The notes: generated from the sequence alone by a model not told the origin. Shown: positions 34,832 to 44,069, counted from the stretch's first letter. The stretch is DNA of 64,000 nt from G965276675 sp965276675 (GCA_965276675.1 OZ255624.1:4712001-4776000), one strand, 5' to 3'. Made by a program: numbers and translations.

Positions 34832-35806
34832 ATGCCAACTATATCAGAACTCCCCTCCGCTACTTCAGTTTCAGCCGCGGATGAGATACCGATTAGCCAA
34901 GGTGGTGCTTCCCACGCTGCATCGATCGGCATATTGCTAGCATCGGTGCAGCCAGCCATCACCATCGAGTCGTCGTCGCTTCTTGGAAGAATAAGCTTAG
35001 GGCCAGGCGGCCCAGAGCAGGTTGATGTGGGAACCGGCGTCGCGGTCTCGAACGGCACACTGTTGGCAAACGGACTGGATCACGCTACTTATCCCGTTAT
35101 TCCGGACTTCTCAGCAGACGCTGACTTGGTAATCTCGAACCAGGGCAGCGCCATGCTGATGCAGGCTTCTATGCTTCGGGGACTGTTCTCAGCGGGCCAG
35201 AACGTCTCCATCGACTCACAGGGGGTGATCTCTTCGAGTAGCTCCGTGACAAGCGGAGGCTTGGCGGCGTCAAGCAGTTCGATTGGCGAACTTCAGGTGA
35301 TAACCGCAATTTCCGATGGGGATTTAGTCGCAGTAAGTCATGGTGGCGTGAATCACGCTATAGCGTACGAAGATTTTCTTGATGGTCTGACTATTGACGA
35401 GGCCAACCCATCCGGCCCCGTTAACAACGCGGATAGGCTCTGGGTTGGTCAAAGCAATTCAATCATGACGAGCCAGACCTTTGCTGCAATCTGGCTCTGG
35501 ATCACGCAAAATCTGCCTAGCTATAGGTTCCCTTCTATTGAGATGACAACGAACGTCACTCTCGATGGGGACACTCATAATGGGCGTTGTATGATCTGTA
35601 GCCGGCCGATCACAATTACGCCATCGGCAGCGGCGATGGGGAGCGGTTTTCACTGTACAATCGTCAATGTTAGCTCGGGGAACGTGGTATTGGGGAGCGG
35701 CTTTATAAGTTCGACCGGAAACCTCGTACTGCTGCCCTGGCAAAGTGCCAGCGTCTCGTGCCTCACCTACTCCGGTGGGACGGTCGTGTTTGCTACGATG
35801 CCGTAA
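34832..35806 (+). CDS. second tail fibre sharing the attachment head
   Basis: This 324-residue protein begins P-T-I-S-E-L-P-S-A-T-S-V-S-A-A-D-E, clearly related to the first 30 residues of the large fibre, so both probably attach to the same site. A second copy-like stretch with G-D-L-V-A-V-S-H-G-G appears near residue 166, matching G-D-L-I-A-V-A-Q-A-G in the larger protein. The C-terminal half is beta-rich and unlike the larger fibre, with no repeats. It is the last recognisable gene of the phage cluster. Its role is probably alternative or accessory receptor binding. Confidence 0.75.
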   Translation: MPTISELPSATSVSAADEIPISQGGASHAASIGILLASVQPAITIESSSLLGRISLGPGGPEQVDVGTGVAVSNGTLLANGLDHATYPVIPDFSADADLVISNQGSAMLMQASMLRGLFSAGQNVSIDSQGVISSSSSVTSGGLAASSSSIGELQVITAISDGDLVAVSHGGVNHAIAYEDFLDGLTIDEANPSGPVNNADRLWVGQSNSIMTSQTFAAIWLWITQNLPSYRFPSIEMTTNVTLDGDTHNGRCMICSRPITITPSAAAMGSGFHCTIVNVSSGNVVLGSGFISSTGNLVLLPWQSASVSCLTYSGGTVVFATMP

Positions 35807-36254
35807 GCTGCCTCAACGATCGCCGCATCTGGTCAGGTGACAGGCTATCCGCTTCTGCCGTCGCATGAAGGACAATCTCACCAGAGCGTTTTCATGCCGG
35901 GTGGCTGTAGCCGCAGTGTTTAGATATCGCGGGTATTCGGACGGAAAGAACGACGACAGCTTATCGCCGATTCTCTGCCATAGGCATTCGCGCGTGCGCG
36001 GCGGTGCCTGCCTGCGGCACCCTCGGCGGGATGCCGGTCACGCTATTTGCGCACCGTTTTGCGCCGACACGCCTTGAGCCGCCGCGACAGCCACGATGGG
36101 CGAGTCGGCAGCCACGCGCCATCAGCATCCGACTCAGCGGCGTGCTCGCGCGTTCTGATGGAAGCCCATCCGTGGCTCATGTCCTGACAGTATTGGCGTG
36201 CTGAACACGGCTTCCACCGTCAGCCCCGAAGGGACACCCCCTTAGCAGCCACAA
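35807..36254. other. gene-free gap and composition boundary
   Basis: I find no supportable gene here. A 6-bp perfect hairpin, GGTGCC (36003-36008) and GGCACC (36016-36021), is present without a T-run. No repeat matching the 14.1-14.4 kb flank was found by eye. Base composition rises through this stretch, from about half G+C in the phage genes to about two thirds in purH. It may contain a junction. Confidence 0.5.
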
Positions 36255-37829
36255 CTAGTGGCGAAAGTGGCGCATGCCAGTAAACACCATCGCCACGCTG
36301 GCCTCGTTCGCCGCCGCAATCACCTCGGCATCGCGGATCGAGCCACCAGGTTGGATCACGGCTGTCGCTCCGGCCTTCACCGCAGCATGTAAGCCGTCAG
36401 CAAACGGAAAAAATGCGTCGGACGCCACTACGCTGCCTTCGGTGATGCGGTCAATCTGCCCACTTGCCTTCGCCGCTTCCTCACTCTTCCAAGCAGCGAT
36501 GCGCGCGGCATCCACGCGGCTCATCTGCCCTGCCCCAATTCCCACGGTCGCACCGGCTTTCGCGTAGATGATGGCGTTGGACTTGACGTGTTTGCATACC
36601 CGAAAGGCAAACAGTAGGTCCGCCAATTCCAACTCTGTTGGGGCGCGTCGGGTCACTACAGCGACATGCGCGCCGCTGATCTGCCCACCATCACGCGTCT
36701 GAGCCAAAAACCCTCCCGCAACACTGCGCAGCATCACTCCAACCGCCGCCCGATCGGGTAGCCCCCCGGTCAATAACAGCCGCAGGTTCTTCTTCCGTCC
36801 CAGAATCTCGCGTGCCGCTGGATCGGCACCCGGTGCAACGATTACTTCTGAAAAGATGCTAGCGATCTTCGTCGCGGAGGCCTTGTCCAGTGTCCTGTTC
36901 ACCGCAACGATCCCGCCATAAGCGGAAACTGGATCACAGCGCAACGCGGCATCCCACGCCTGCTCCAATCGGTCGCCGCAAGCCACGCCACATGGATTGG
37001 CATGCTTGACGATAACCACCGCTGGCTGATCGAACTCCGCCACGCATTCGAAGGCGGCATCGGCGTCATTGAGGTTGTTGTAGGACAACGCCTTGCCTTG
37101 CATCTGCACCGCCGTCGCCACGCCAGGGCGATCGCCACACGCATAGAAGGCAGCCGCCTGGTGTGGATTCTCACCGTAACGCAACTTCTGCCGGAGCCTG
37201 CCTGAGATGATGATATGCCGCGGAAACGCATCCTCACGCTCCGCTGCAAACCAGCGGGTGATGGCACCATCATATGCAGCGGTTCGGGCATAGGCCTCAC
37301 CAGCAAGACGGTAACGGAGCCGCTGGGATATCCCGCCGTTCGCTACGAACTCCGTCATGACTTCATCATATTGATCTGGATCCGTTACAACAGTCACAGA
37401 GTCATGATTTTTCGCTGCTGCGCGGATTAGTGCCGGCCCACCAATGTCGATATTTTCAACACAGTCGACAGGCGCCGCTCCACCCGCTACCGCCGCCTCG
37501 AATGGATAGAGGTTGACCACCACCAGATCAATCGGTGCGATCCCGTGGAGGCGCATTTGCTCAATGTGCTCCAGCCGGTCACGCCGCCCCAAGATGCCGC
37601 CGTGAATCTGTGGCACTAGAGTCTTCACCCGGCCGTCCATAATCTCCGGGAAGCCGCTGTAGTCCGAGACCTCGGTCACCGCCACACCAGCCGCACGCAA
37701 GACCCGCGCAGAACCGCCGGTGGACAGAATCTCGACCCCATGCTCCGCCAGCCGCTGTCCCAACGGCACCAATCCAGCCTTGTCGTAGACGGAGATTAAC
37801 GCCCGTCGGATGGCGACAATATCGGTCAT
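36255..37829 (-). CDS. purH: bifunctional AICAR transformylase / IMP cyclohydrolase
   Basis: This cytosolic enzyme makes the last two steps to IMP, using 10-formyl-THF and then ring closure. It is 524 residues with the MGS-like cyclohydrolase domain first (RRALISVYDKAGL, then LSTGGSARVL) and the transformylase domain after about residue 200. The catalytic V-K-H-A-N-P-C-G motif is present, as is the late D-A-F-F-P-F-A-D-G motif and the closing V-M-V-F-T-G-M-R-H-F-R-H. It is encoded on the same strand as the glycosyltransferase, heparinase, rpe, rsmB and ugd genes upstream, but is separated by about 150 bp from its nearest one. Confidence 0.97.
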   Translation of the reverse strand: MTDIVAIRRALISVYDKAGLVPLGQRLAEHGVEILSTGGSARVLRAAGVAVTEVSDYSGFPEIMDGRVKTLVPQIHGGILGRRDRLEHIEQMRLHGIAPIDLVVVNLYPFEAAVAGGAAPVDCVENIDIGGPALIRAAAKNHDSVTVVTDPDQYDEVMTEFVANGGISQRLRYRLAGEAYARTAAYDGAITRWFAAEREDAFPRHIIISGRLRQKLRYGENPHQAAAFYACGDRPGVATAVQMQGKALSYNNLNDADAAFECVAEFDQPAVVIVKHANPCGVACGDRLEQAWDAALRCDPVSAYGGIVAVNRTLDKASATKIASIFSEVIVAPGADPAAREILGRKKNLRLLLTGGLPDRAAVGVMLRSVAGGFLAQTRDGGQISGAHVAVVTRRAPTELELADLLFAFRVCKHVKSNAIIYAKAGATVGIGAGQMSRVDAARIAAWKSEEAAKASGQIDRITEGSVVASDAFFPFADGLHAAVKAGATAVIQPGGSIRDAEVIAAANEASVAMVFTGMRHFRH

Positions 37830-37871
37830 GGCAGCATGATTCCCTACTACACCAACCGCGGCGGGATAAAC

Positions 37872-38978
37872 CTAGAGTCCAAGGAGGTCCAGAGTGCGCG
37901 CCAGTACCTTGTCCTCGGCGTAGCGGCTAAGCGATCTCTCCCGCCCGGCCTTGCCCATCCGCACACGCAGATCCTTATCGTTGACCAGGCGGATTAAGGC
38001 TGCAGCCAAAGCGGCCGCATTGCCGGGCGGCACTGACAAGCCTGTCACTCCGTCCACGACCTGCTCCGCCGGACCCCGCACATTGCTGGCAACAACCGGC
38101 AGCCCCACCAGCATTGCCTCAATCACCGACATCGGCAGGCCCTCAAATCGGCTCGGCAGCACAAAAACATCCGCCGCTGCCAACAGTTGGGCGATGTCGG
38201 CTCGATAACCCAGCATCCGCAGCCTATTGCCCAGGCCGGCTGCTTCCAGCAGTGTCGCCATGTCGGCACCGCTGTCACTCTGCAGCCGCTGCCCGACCAC
38301 CCAAAGTTCGGCCTCCGGCAGTAAGCGCATCGCCTCGGCAAGCTCCGGATATCCTTTGTGCCAGACCAGCCGGGAGACGGCGATTATCACCACGCGGTCT
38401 TCCCCCACACCTAGCCCCTGCCGAATCCGGGCGCGCGACGCTTCATCAGGACGAAATACCGCCGGATCCCGGCCGTTACCCACTGCCTGGACGCACCTGG
38501 CGATCCGCAACCGGCGTGCATCCAGCGCTTCGGCTTCCGAGACCGTCAGGAACACATCCGTCAATCGTGCCGCCAGCCATTCCATTGCGAATGACAGACT
38601 CCGCCGCCACAGTGAAGAGGACGTGTGGTTGAACAAAAACCCATGACAAGTGTAGGCAATCTTTGGCACCCCAGCGACGCGCGCTGCCAGACGGGCCAGG
38701 AAGCCGCTGATCGGCATGTGCGCGTGTACCAGGTCGGGCTTCTCTGCCCGTAACACGCTAACAAGGCACCAGAACGCCCGAAGATGTGTCACAATAGTGA
38801 GTCGGCGGACGAACGGGATCGCGATGACGCGAAAGCCTTCCGTCCGGATACCGTCCAGCAGTTCTCCCTCCGCACACGCACCGATAACATCGTGACCACG
38901 CTCACGCATCGCACGCATAAGCGGAAGCAGGAAATGCCTCAGGGAAAAATCGACGTTCGTGATCTCGATGACCTTCAT
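37872..38978 (-). CDS. family 4 glycosyltransferase
   Basis: This 368-residue GT-B enzyme likely adds a sugar to lipid-linked or surface polysaccharide. The N-domain starts M-K-V-I-E-I-T-N and has the H-A-H-M motif (LVHAHMPISG). The C-domain has S-R-L-V-W-H-K-G and then R-F-E-G-L-P-M-S-V-I-E-A-M, the E-x7-E region that holds the nucleotide sugar. I chose the ATG at 38978; an ATG at 38999 adds seven residues. It sits between heparinase-like and purH genes, an insertion into an otherwise common alphaproteobacterial order. The acceptor is unknown. Confidence 0.85.
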   Translation of the reverse strand: MKVIEITNVDFSLRHFLLPLMRAMRERGHDVIGACAEGELLDGIRTEGFRVIAIPFVRRLTIVTHLRAFWCLVSVLRAEKPDLVHAHMPISGFLARLAARVAGVPKIAYTCHGFLFNHTSSSLWRRSLSFAMEWLAARLTDVFLTVSEAEALDARRLRIARCVQAVGNGRDPAVFRPDEASRARIRQGLGVGEDRVVIIAVSRLVWHKGYPELAEAMRLLPEAELWVVGQRLQSDSGADMATLLEAAGLGNRLRMLGYRADIAQLLAAADVFVLPSRFEGLPMSVIEAMLVGLPVVASNVRGPAEQVVDGVTGLSVPPGNAAALAAALIRLVNDKDLRVRMGKAGRERSLSRYAEDKVLARTLDLLGL

Positions 38979-39079
38979 CGCATCATGCTCATCGATCACG
39001 CACAGATGGCACAGTCCGCTCTATTATTAGTTCCATGCCAGGCCGTGGCTCGGCCGCTCAAAGCTTCCTCCGCAGCCCA

Positions 39080-40684
39080 TTATCCAGCCCGTTCCACCTT
39101 ACTGAGTGCCCACTTGATGTGTTGCGGACCATCAGCATAGCCCATCAAGACAATCTGTTCGCCGCGCCGCGGCTCGATCGCGCCCAGATAGATTGTCTCC
39201 TCGAGCCCCAACCGCGCGCCGTCCGCCCGTAGCCGCCAGAATGTGCCGGACTTCAGCCGCAACAGCACTGCCGCTCCATCTTGCTGCACGTTGGCCTGGA
39301 CATCAGGATGCAGATGAAAGCGCAAGCTAAACGGCTGCGGTTCACCAGCCTCGATTAGATCCTCACCACGAATGTCCTCGCCACTTTCCGCCATGTATAG
39401 TCGCCTGCGATGTACGGCGTTAAAGGTCTTTTTCCAGCCGTCATGAGAAACATCCAGCCAATGCGCCCCGGCAGCCTCCTGCCGGTTCACCTCCACCGTG
39501 ACCGGCCGGCGGCCCAATCCCTGCCGCTTCAGCTCACTGCTGTTCACATCACCTATTACAAGCGTCGAGTGCGCCGCGGTGGCTCGCGCCGCGTCGTGCC
39601 ACTCTGGCGGTCCGGCAACGAACGCACCGCAGTTCACAATGACCCGATCGCGGCCGACTGAAAGTTCCATCGATAGCGTGCCTGCGTGCGCCAGCCGGTC
39701 CAAGCCCGGCGGCGCCGGTACGCCGCAATCCACAATCAGCACACTACGGCCAGCCTGCATCCGGGTGAAGCCGCCGTCGGTCAGTGCCGACGGGCCGCGC
39801 CCCCCGCGCCCCGCCTGAGTCAACACTAGGTCGATCAGAGCGGCGGTCTCCTCCTTACTGCCATTAAACAGCGCCAAACCGCCGTCGCCATGACGCATCA
39901 TCCGCAGCGCCGGCGACATCCGCTCGATCGCGTGCCCCAGCACCGGCGGCGGCTGCGTTTGCGAGGTCTGGAACAGCGCGCGGATCTCAGTCAGATCCTG
40001 TAACGCTGACATCTGCGCGGCCGGGCTGCGCTCGGCATGGCAACCATCCGGCAGAATCTGGCGATTAATCTCCTGCGGCAGAAAGCGCAGCGCCCGCGTC
40101 AGTAAGCCTGAGTGCTCGCGCAGCGCCACTGCCGCCGCAACAAGTCCCTTCATTGCAGTCAACGCGCGCGCATCGAGCTCCTCGGCTGGCAGCGCGGCTG
40201 ACAGTCCGCGGGCGTCTGAGACCAGGCGACTCATCAGCCGCTGGCGAAATAGATCGTCGGCCGTGGCGGCAAAGAAGTCATAGTGCCCCAGCCAGGCAGT
40301 AATGCGGGCGCCGACGACATCGGAGCGATGAACCATTGGATCAGCCGGCGGCGCAGCTATCCACTCCGAAACCAATGCCCTAGCTCGCAACCGAGCGGCA
40401 TCAGTGCCCAAGGCGCGCAAATCGCGCAGCCAACTAAAACCATGCGCGCTGGCCCGCAGCACACTTGACCCGGCAACCTGGCCCCAACCGCCCTGCTGCA
40501 GAGGCTGTATTGCCCCTCCTATCTCGAGCTCCCCTTTGATTAGTAACGCTCCTCGAGTGGGGTCACCAGGCCACGGATCACGCACCGAAAGCGCCGGCGC
40601 ATCAGGCACCCGCCCCATCCGTAGCGCGGGCAGTCGTGCCATCGCCCGTTTCGCACCGCGCAACCAACTGCGGGAGGTCGCCAC
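39080..40684 (-). CDS. heparinase II/III family protein
   Basis: This 534-residue protein (GTG start, 2 nt after the rpe stop) has an alpha/alpha toroid part, then a C-terminal beta domain of the heparinase II/III type (from about 320; the segments A-H-A-G-T-L-S-M-E-L and T-A-A-H-S-T-L-V-I-G). No signal peptide is visible, so the site of action is uncertain. Genes of this family sit between rpe and purH in many alphaproteobacteria, as nearly here. The substrate is unknown; true heparin is unlikely. Confidence 0.85.
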   Translation of the reverse strand: MATSRSWLRGAKRAMARLPALRMGRVPDAPALSVRDPWPGDPTRGALLIKGELEIGGAIQPLQQGGWGQVAGSSVLRASAHGFSWLRDLRALGTDAARLRARALVSEWIAAPPADPMVHRSDVVGARITAWLGHYDFFAATADDLFRQRLMSRLVSDARGLSAALPAEELDARALTAMKGLVAAAVALREHSGLLTRALRFLPQEINRQILPDGCHAERSPAAQMSALQDLTEIRALFQTSQTQPPPVLGHAIERMSPALRMMRHGDGGLALFNGSKEETAALIDLVLTQAGRGGRGPSALTDGGFTRMQAGRSVLIVDCGVPAPPGLDRLAHAGTLSMELSVGRDRVIVNCGAFVAGPPEWHDAARATAAHSTLVIGDVNSSELKRQGLGRRPVTVEVNRQEAAGAHWLDVSHDGWKKTFNAVHRRRLYMAESGEDIRGEDLIEAGEPQPFSLRFHLHPDVQANVQQDGAAVLLRLKSGTFWRLRADGARLGLEETIYLGAIEPRRGEQIVLMGYADGPQHIKWALSKVERAG

Positions 40685-40686
40685 GC

Positions 40687-41358
40687 TCAGGCGTCTCCTC
40701 GCAGATCGCTGATGGCCTTTGCGTAGTCCGCTGCGCGGAACACCGAGGTCCCGGCAATCAGCGTATCAGCCCCCGCCGCCAGAACGTCGCGCGCTGTGGC
40801 CGCAGTGATGCCACCATCGACCGCCAGCGCAATTGGATGGTCCGCCGCATCGATCATGCCGCGCAGCCGGCTGATCTTCGGCAGTTGCGAAGTGAGAAAA
40901 CTTTGGCCGCCAAAACCCGGGTTCACCGACATCACCAGCACGATGTCTATCAGATCGAGAGCCCAGTCGATCGCCTCGGGTGCCGAGGCCGGGTTTAGGA
41001 CTACCCCGGCCTTCTTCCCGGCCGCTCGAATACGTTGCAAGGAGCGGTGCAGATGCGGCCCGGCCTCCGGATGCAAGCTGATGTGGTCGGCTCCCGCATC
41101 GATGAAGGCATCAAGATACGGATCAACCGGCGCGATCATCAGGTGTACGTCAAACGGCAGGCTGGTGTGCTTGCGCAACGCCGCCAATACATTCGGTCCG
41201 AAGCTGATGTTCGGCACAAAGTGGCCATCCATTATGTCAAGATGCAGCCAGTCCGCTCCAGCGGCCTCGATCGCGCTTACCTCTTCCCTTAGCCGGCTGA
41301 AGTCGGCGGCGAGCAAACTCGGCGCAATGATCACATGCCGGGACAATGAAGCGCTCAT
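40687..41358 (-). CDS. rpe: ribulose-phosphate 3-epimerase
   Basis: This TIM-barrel enzyme interconverts ribulose 5-phosphate and xylulose 5-phosphate. It is 223 residues. I-A-P-S-L-L-A-A-D-F near the start, the metal ligands in W-L-H-L-D-I-M-D-G-H-F-V-P-N, and M-S-V-N-P-G-F-G-G-Q-S-F are all intact, as is the V-D-G-G-I phosphate loop. It is 2 nt upstream of the heparinase-like gene and 156 bp downstream of rsmB. Confidence 0.97.
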   Translation of the reverse strand: MSASLSRHVIIAPSLLAADFSRLREEVSAIEAAGADWLHLDIMDGHFVPNISFGPNVLAALRKHTSLPFDVHLMIAPVDPYLDAFIDAGADHISLHPEAGPHLHRSLQRIRAAGKKAGVVLNPASAPEAIDWALDLIDIVLVMSVNPGFGGQSFLTSQLPKISRLRGMIDAADHPIALAVDGGITAATARDVLAAGADTLIAGTSVFRAADYAKAISDLRGDA

Positions 41359-41514
41359 GGCTTGTTTCTAGAGCATGATCCCGCTGAGCGAAACGTTCAA
41401 AGCGTGTGGACCATGCGATTAACCGAAGATGCCGCGTTTTCAGCCCATGCACGCCAACCTGAGGGTGGTCTCGCATGCAACCCGCTGCCCACATCGATCT
41501 CCCTGCAGAACATC

Positions 41515-42750
41515 TCAGGCCTTGATCAGCCTGGCGGCGAAAAAACCATCCATCCCGCCGCGGTCCGGCCACATCCCCGGGTGCGTGCGTAGGAAACCTT
41601 CCACTGTTCTCGCTTCCGGTAGCGCGGCAAGCTCATTGAGGCGGAACGGGTCGTGCCGCAAACCCAATTTCCCGCAGTTCGCCACCCGAGCTACAGCCTC
41701 CTCCGGCTGTAGCGAACAGACCGAGTAGATCAGCCTTCCTCCCACGCGCAGCAGCCTGGCCGCCGCCTGCAGCAGGGCGTCCTGCGCGTGCACCATCGCC
41801 GAAACGTCGCGCGGCCGTTTGATCCGAGCGACGTCAGGATGCCGGCGAATCGTTCCGGTAGCACTACATGGTGCATCCAGCAGAACCGCGTCAAATCCCG
41901 ATGGCCCCTGCCACAGCGTTGCGTCCGCGGTGACAACATCAGCGTGTAGTTGCCAATGCCTCAGGTTCGCCATCAGCAGTTCCGCTCGCATTGCATCTCG
42001 CTCGACTGCCGTGACCATAGCTCCTGTCGCCGCCAGTTGTCCTGTCTTACCCCCCGGGGCTGCGCACAGGTCAACAACCCGCTCATCTGGTTGGGCAGCG
42101 AGCAGCATCGCGGGTAAAGCCGCCGCGGCATCCTGCACCCACAGTTCACCCACCTCAAACCCAGCGATATCGGCCACCCGCGTCCCCGGCGGAAAGCGCA
42201 CCGACCCGGTCGGCAGTCGCTCGCCCCCCTCCGGTATGACGCCACCCGGCTTGAGGGTCACATCCAGCGGCGCCTCGTTCTGGTGGGCAAGCGCGATGCT
42301 GCGGGCCGCTGCTCCCCATGACGCCCATAACCACGCTGGCGTATCCAGCCGTGCGGGGTTCAGCTCCTCCAGAAGGATGGCACCCGCGGAGGCAACCTTT
42401 CGCAGAACCGCATTGATCAACCCGGCAAATGGCGTCAAGCCCCGGCGCTTGGCCAGCGCGACAGCAGTTGTGACGGCGGCATGGTCCGGAGTCTCCAGCA
42501 GCAGCAAACCGGCCGCGCCGATCCGCAGGATGTTGCGCACCGGCTCCGGCGGCTCCTTGCGCAGAAACGGCTCGACGGCCGCATCCAGCGTCCCCATCCG
42601 CCGCAAAACCGTCGCAGCGATGCGGTGCGCCGCGGCACGATCCCGGCTATCCAGCGTCGGCAGCGCATCTAGGGCTTCCTCTAGCGGCCGGTGCCGCTCC
42701 AGCACCGCCGTCAGCAGATCAAACGCTGCCTCCCGAGTCGGATCCGCCAT
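41515..42750 (-). CDS. rsmB: 16S rRNA (cytosine967-C5)-methyltransferase RsmB
   Basis: This 411-residue protein has an N-terminal NusB-like helical RNA-binding domain (about 1-130) and a C-terminal SAM domain. Motifs C-A-A-P-G-G-K-T for SAM binding, D-A-P-C-S-A-T-G and V-C-S-L-Q-P-E-E supply the two cysteines of the m5C mechanism. It overlaps the ugd stop/start by one base, so ugd and rsmB may be cotranscribed. Confidence 0.95.
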   Translation of the reverse strand: MADPTREAAFDLLTAVLERHRPLEEALDALPTLDSRDRAAAHRIAATVLRRMGTLDAAVEPFLRKEPPEPVRNILRIGAAGLLLLETPDHAAVTTAVALAKRRGLTPFAGLINAVLRKVASAGAILLEELNPARLDTPAWLWASWGAAARSIALAHQNEAPLDVTLKPGGVIPEGGERLPTGSVRFPPGTRVADIAGFEVGELWVQDAAAALPAMLLAAQPDERVVDLCAAPGGKTGQLAATGAMVTAVERDAMRAELLMANLRHWQLHADVVTADATLWQGPSGFDAVLLDAPCSATGTIRRHPDVARIKRPRDVSAMVHAQDALLQAAARLLRVGGRLIYSVCSLQPEEAVARVANCGKLGLRHDPFRLNELAALPEARTVEGFLRTHPGMWPDRGGMDGFFAARLIKA

Positions 42751-44069
42751 CAGACCCGCAAAACCGCCCGTCCCACGCCATGATAGGAAAAGCCGGCCTG
42801 CTGCATCGCCACCGGATCATACACATTGCGCAGATCCACCAGGATCCGCCCACGCATGATCTCCGCGAGGCGGCTCGGCGCCAGCGCACGAAATTCGTTC
42901 CACTCCGTGATGAGCACCAGCACGTCTGCCCCTGCCACAGCATCCAGCGCATCGGTGCAATATCGTACCGAGTCTGGCAGCAGCGGTTGGGCGGCCTTCA
43001 TTCCTTCCGGATCGAACGCCCTGATGCTCGCCCCGTCGCCTGCCAAGCGCGAGACAATGGACAGCGCAGGTGAATCCCGCATATCGTCGGTCTCCGGCTT
43101 GAACGTCAAACCCAACACCGCCACCGTCTTGCCGCGCACCGACCCGCCGCAGGCGGCAATGATTCGCATTGCCATGCTCGACTTGCGGGCGTCGTTGACC
43201 GCGACGGTCGCCTCCACCAGCCGCGACGGCGCACCATAATCCTGCGCTGTTCGGACCAATGCCAACGTGTCCTTGGGAAAGCAGGACCCGCCATATCCTG
43301 GACCGGGGTGCAGGAACTTCCGCCCGATGCGTCCATCCAGGCCGATGCCGCGTGCCACGTCATGCACGTCGGCGCCAACCTTCTCGCACAGGTCTGCCAT
43401 CTCGTTGATAAACGTTACCTTCATCGCCAGAAATGCGTTCGCGGCATATTTCGTCAGTTCCGCCGTCTCGATCGCGGTAAACACGATTGGTGCCTCGATT
43501 AAGTATAGCGGCCGATACAGGCGGCGCATGACCTCACGCGCCCGATCCGATTCAGCACCGATTACCACGCGATCTGGACGCATGAAGTCGCCGATCGCGT
43601 TGCCCTCGCGCAGGAACTCGGGATTAGATGCAACGTCGAAGTCGAGATCTGGCCTGACCGAGTGAACTATTTCTTGGATACGTCGTCCGGTGCCGACGGG
43701 AACGGTGGATTTGGTCACAATAACAGCGGGCCCCGTTAACGCCCGCGCGACCTGCTCTGCCGCGGCATAGACATAGCTGAGGTCAGCATGGCCGTCGCCT
43801 CGCCGCGTCGGCGTGCCTACGGCAATGAAGACGGCTTCGGCACCGGCGACACCCGCGGCCAGGTCGGAGGTGAATGAGAGCCGCCCAGCCCGCACGTTTT
43901 CCTGCACAAGCTGCTCCAGACCCGGCTCATAGATAGGCATGCGCCCCGCGTAAAGTGCCTCCAGCTTCTGCGCATCTGCCTCCACGATGGTCACATCTGT
44001 GCCGAATTCGGCAAAACAGGCGCCGGAAACCAGTCCAACGTAGCCACCGCCAATCATCGTAATCCGCAC
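42750..44069 (-). CDS. ugd: UDP-glucose 6-dehydrogenase
   Basis: It oxidises UDP-glucose twice with NAD+ to UDP-glucuronate, a precursor of exopolysaccharide and of modified lipid A. It is 439 residues, GTG start. The NAD site is G-G-G-Y-V-G (7-12), K207 lies in E-L-T-K-Y-A-A-N-A-F and the catalytic Cys263 in G-G-S-C-F-P-K-D. The glycosyltransferase and heparinase-like genes downstream suggest a role in surface carbohydrate. The 690 bp upstream hold no gene. Confidence 0.97.
   Translation of the reverse strand: MRITMIGGGYVGLVSGACFAEFGTDVTIVEADAQKLEALYAGRMPIYEPGLEQLVQENVRAGRLSFTSDLAAGVAGAEAVFIAVGTPTRRGDGHADLSYVYAAAEQVARALTGPAVIVTKSTVPVGTGRRIQEIVHSVRPDLDFDVASNPEFLREGNAIGDFMRPDRVVIGAESDRAREVMRRLYRPLYLIEAPIVFTAIETAELTKYAANAFLAMKVTFINEMADLCEKVGADVHDVARGIGLDGRIGRKFLHPGPGYGGSCFPKDTLALVRTAQDYGAPSRLVEATVAVNDARKSSMAMRIIAACGGSVRGKTVAVLGLTFKPETDDMRDSPALSIVSRLAGDGASIRAFDPEGMKAAQPLLPDSVRYCTDALDAVAGADVLVLITEWNEFRALAPSRLAEIMRGRILVDLRNVYDPVAMQQAGFSYHGVGRAVLRV

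Larger units (their letters stand above)
14408..35806 (+). mobile_element. phage particle gene cluster (contractile tail), no mobility genes seen
   Basis: All genes are on the plus strand and tightly packed, in the order terminase, portal, scaffold, major capsid, connectors, tail terminator candidate, sheath, tube, chaperone with frameshift, tape measure, baseplate (X, D, V, W, J and I types) and fibres. Every frame is intact. No integrase, excisionase, repressor, replication gene, capsid protease, holin, endolysin or spanin was seen, and I found no direct repeat pair to mark attachment sites. The cluster lies between tgt and purH. It could be a domesticated particle such as a gene transfer agent, or a prophage that lost its early and lysis regions. 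Boundaries are those of the first and last recognisable genes. Confidence 0.85.

Noticed and set aside
36003..36021. Hairpin GGTGCC/GGCACC as terminator of the phage operon
   Set aside because: The stem is only 6 bp, lies about 200 bp from the last gene and has no T-run.
14143..36254. Direct repeats as attachment sites flanking the phage cluster
   Set aside because: Reading both flanks by eye gave only short matches such as GTGCCTGC, which are expected by chance.
41819..42859. 346-codon plus-strand open frame
   Set aside because: It is antisense to rsmB with Ala/Ser/Arg-rich low-information sequence.
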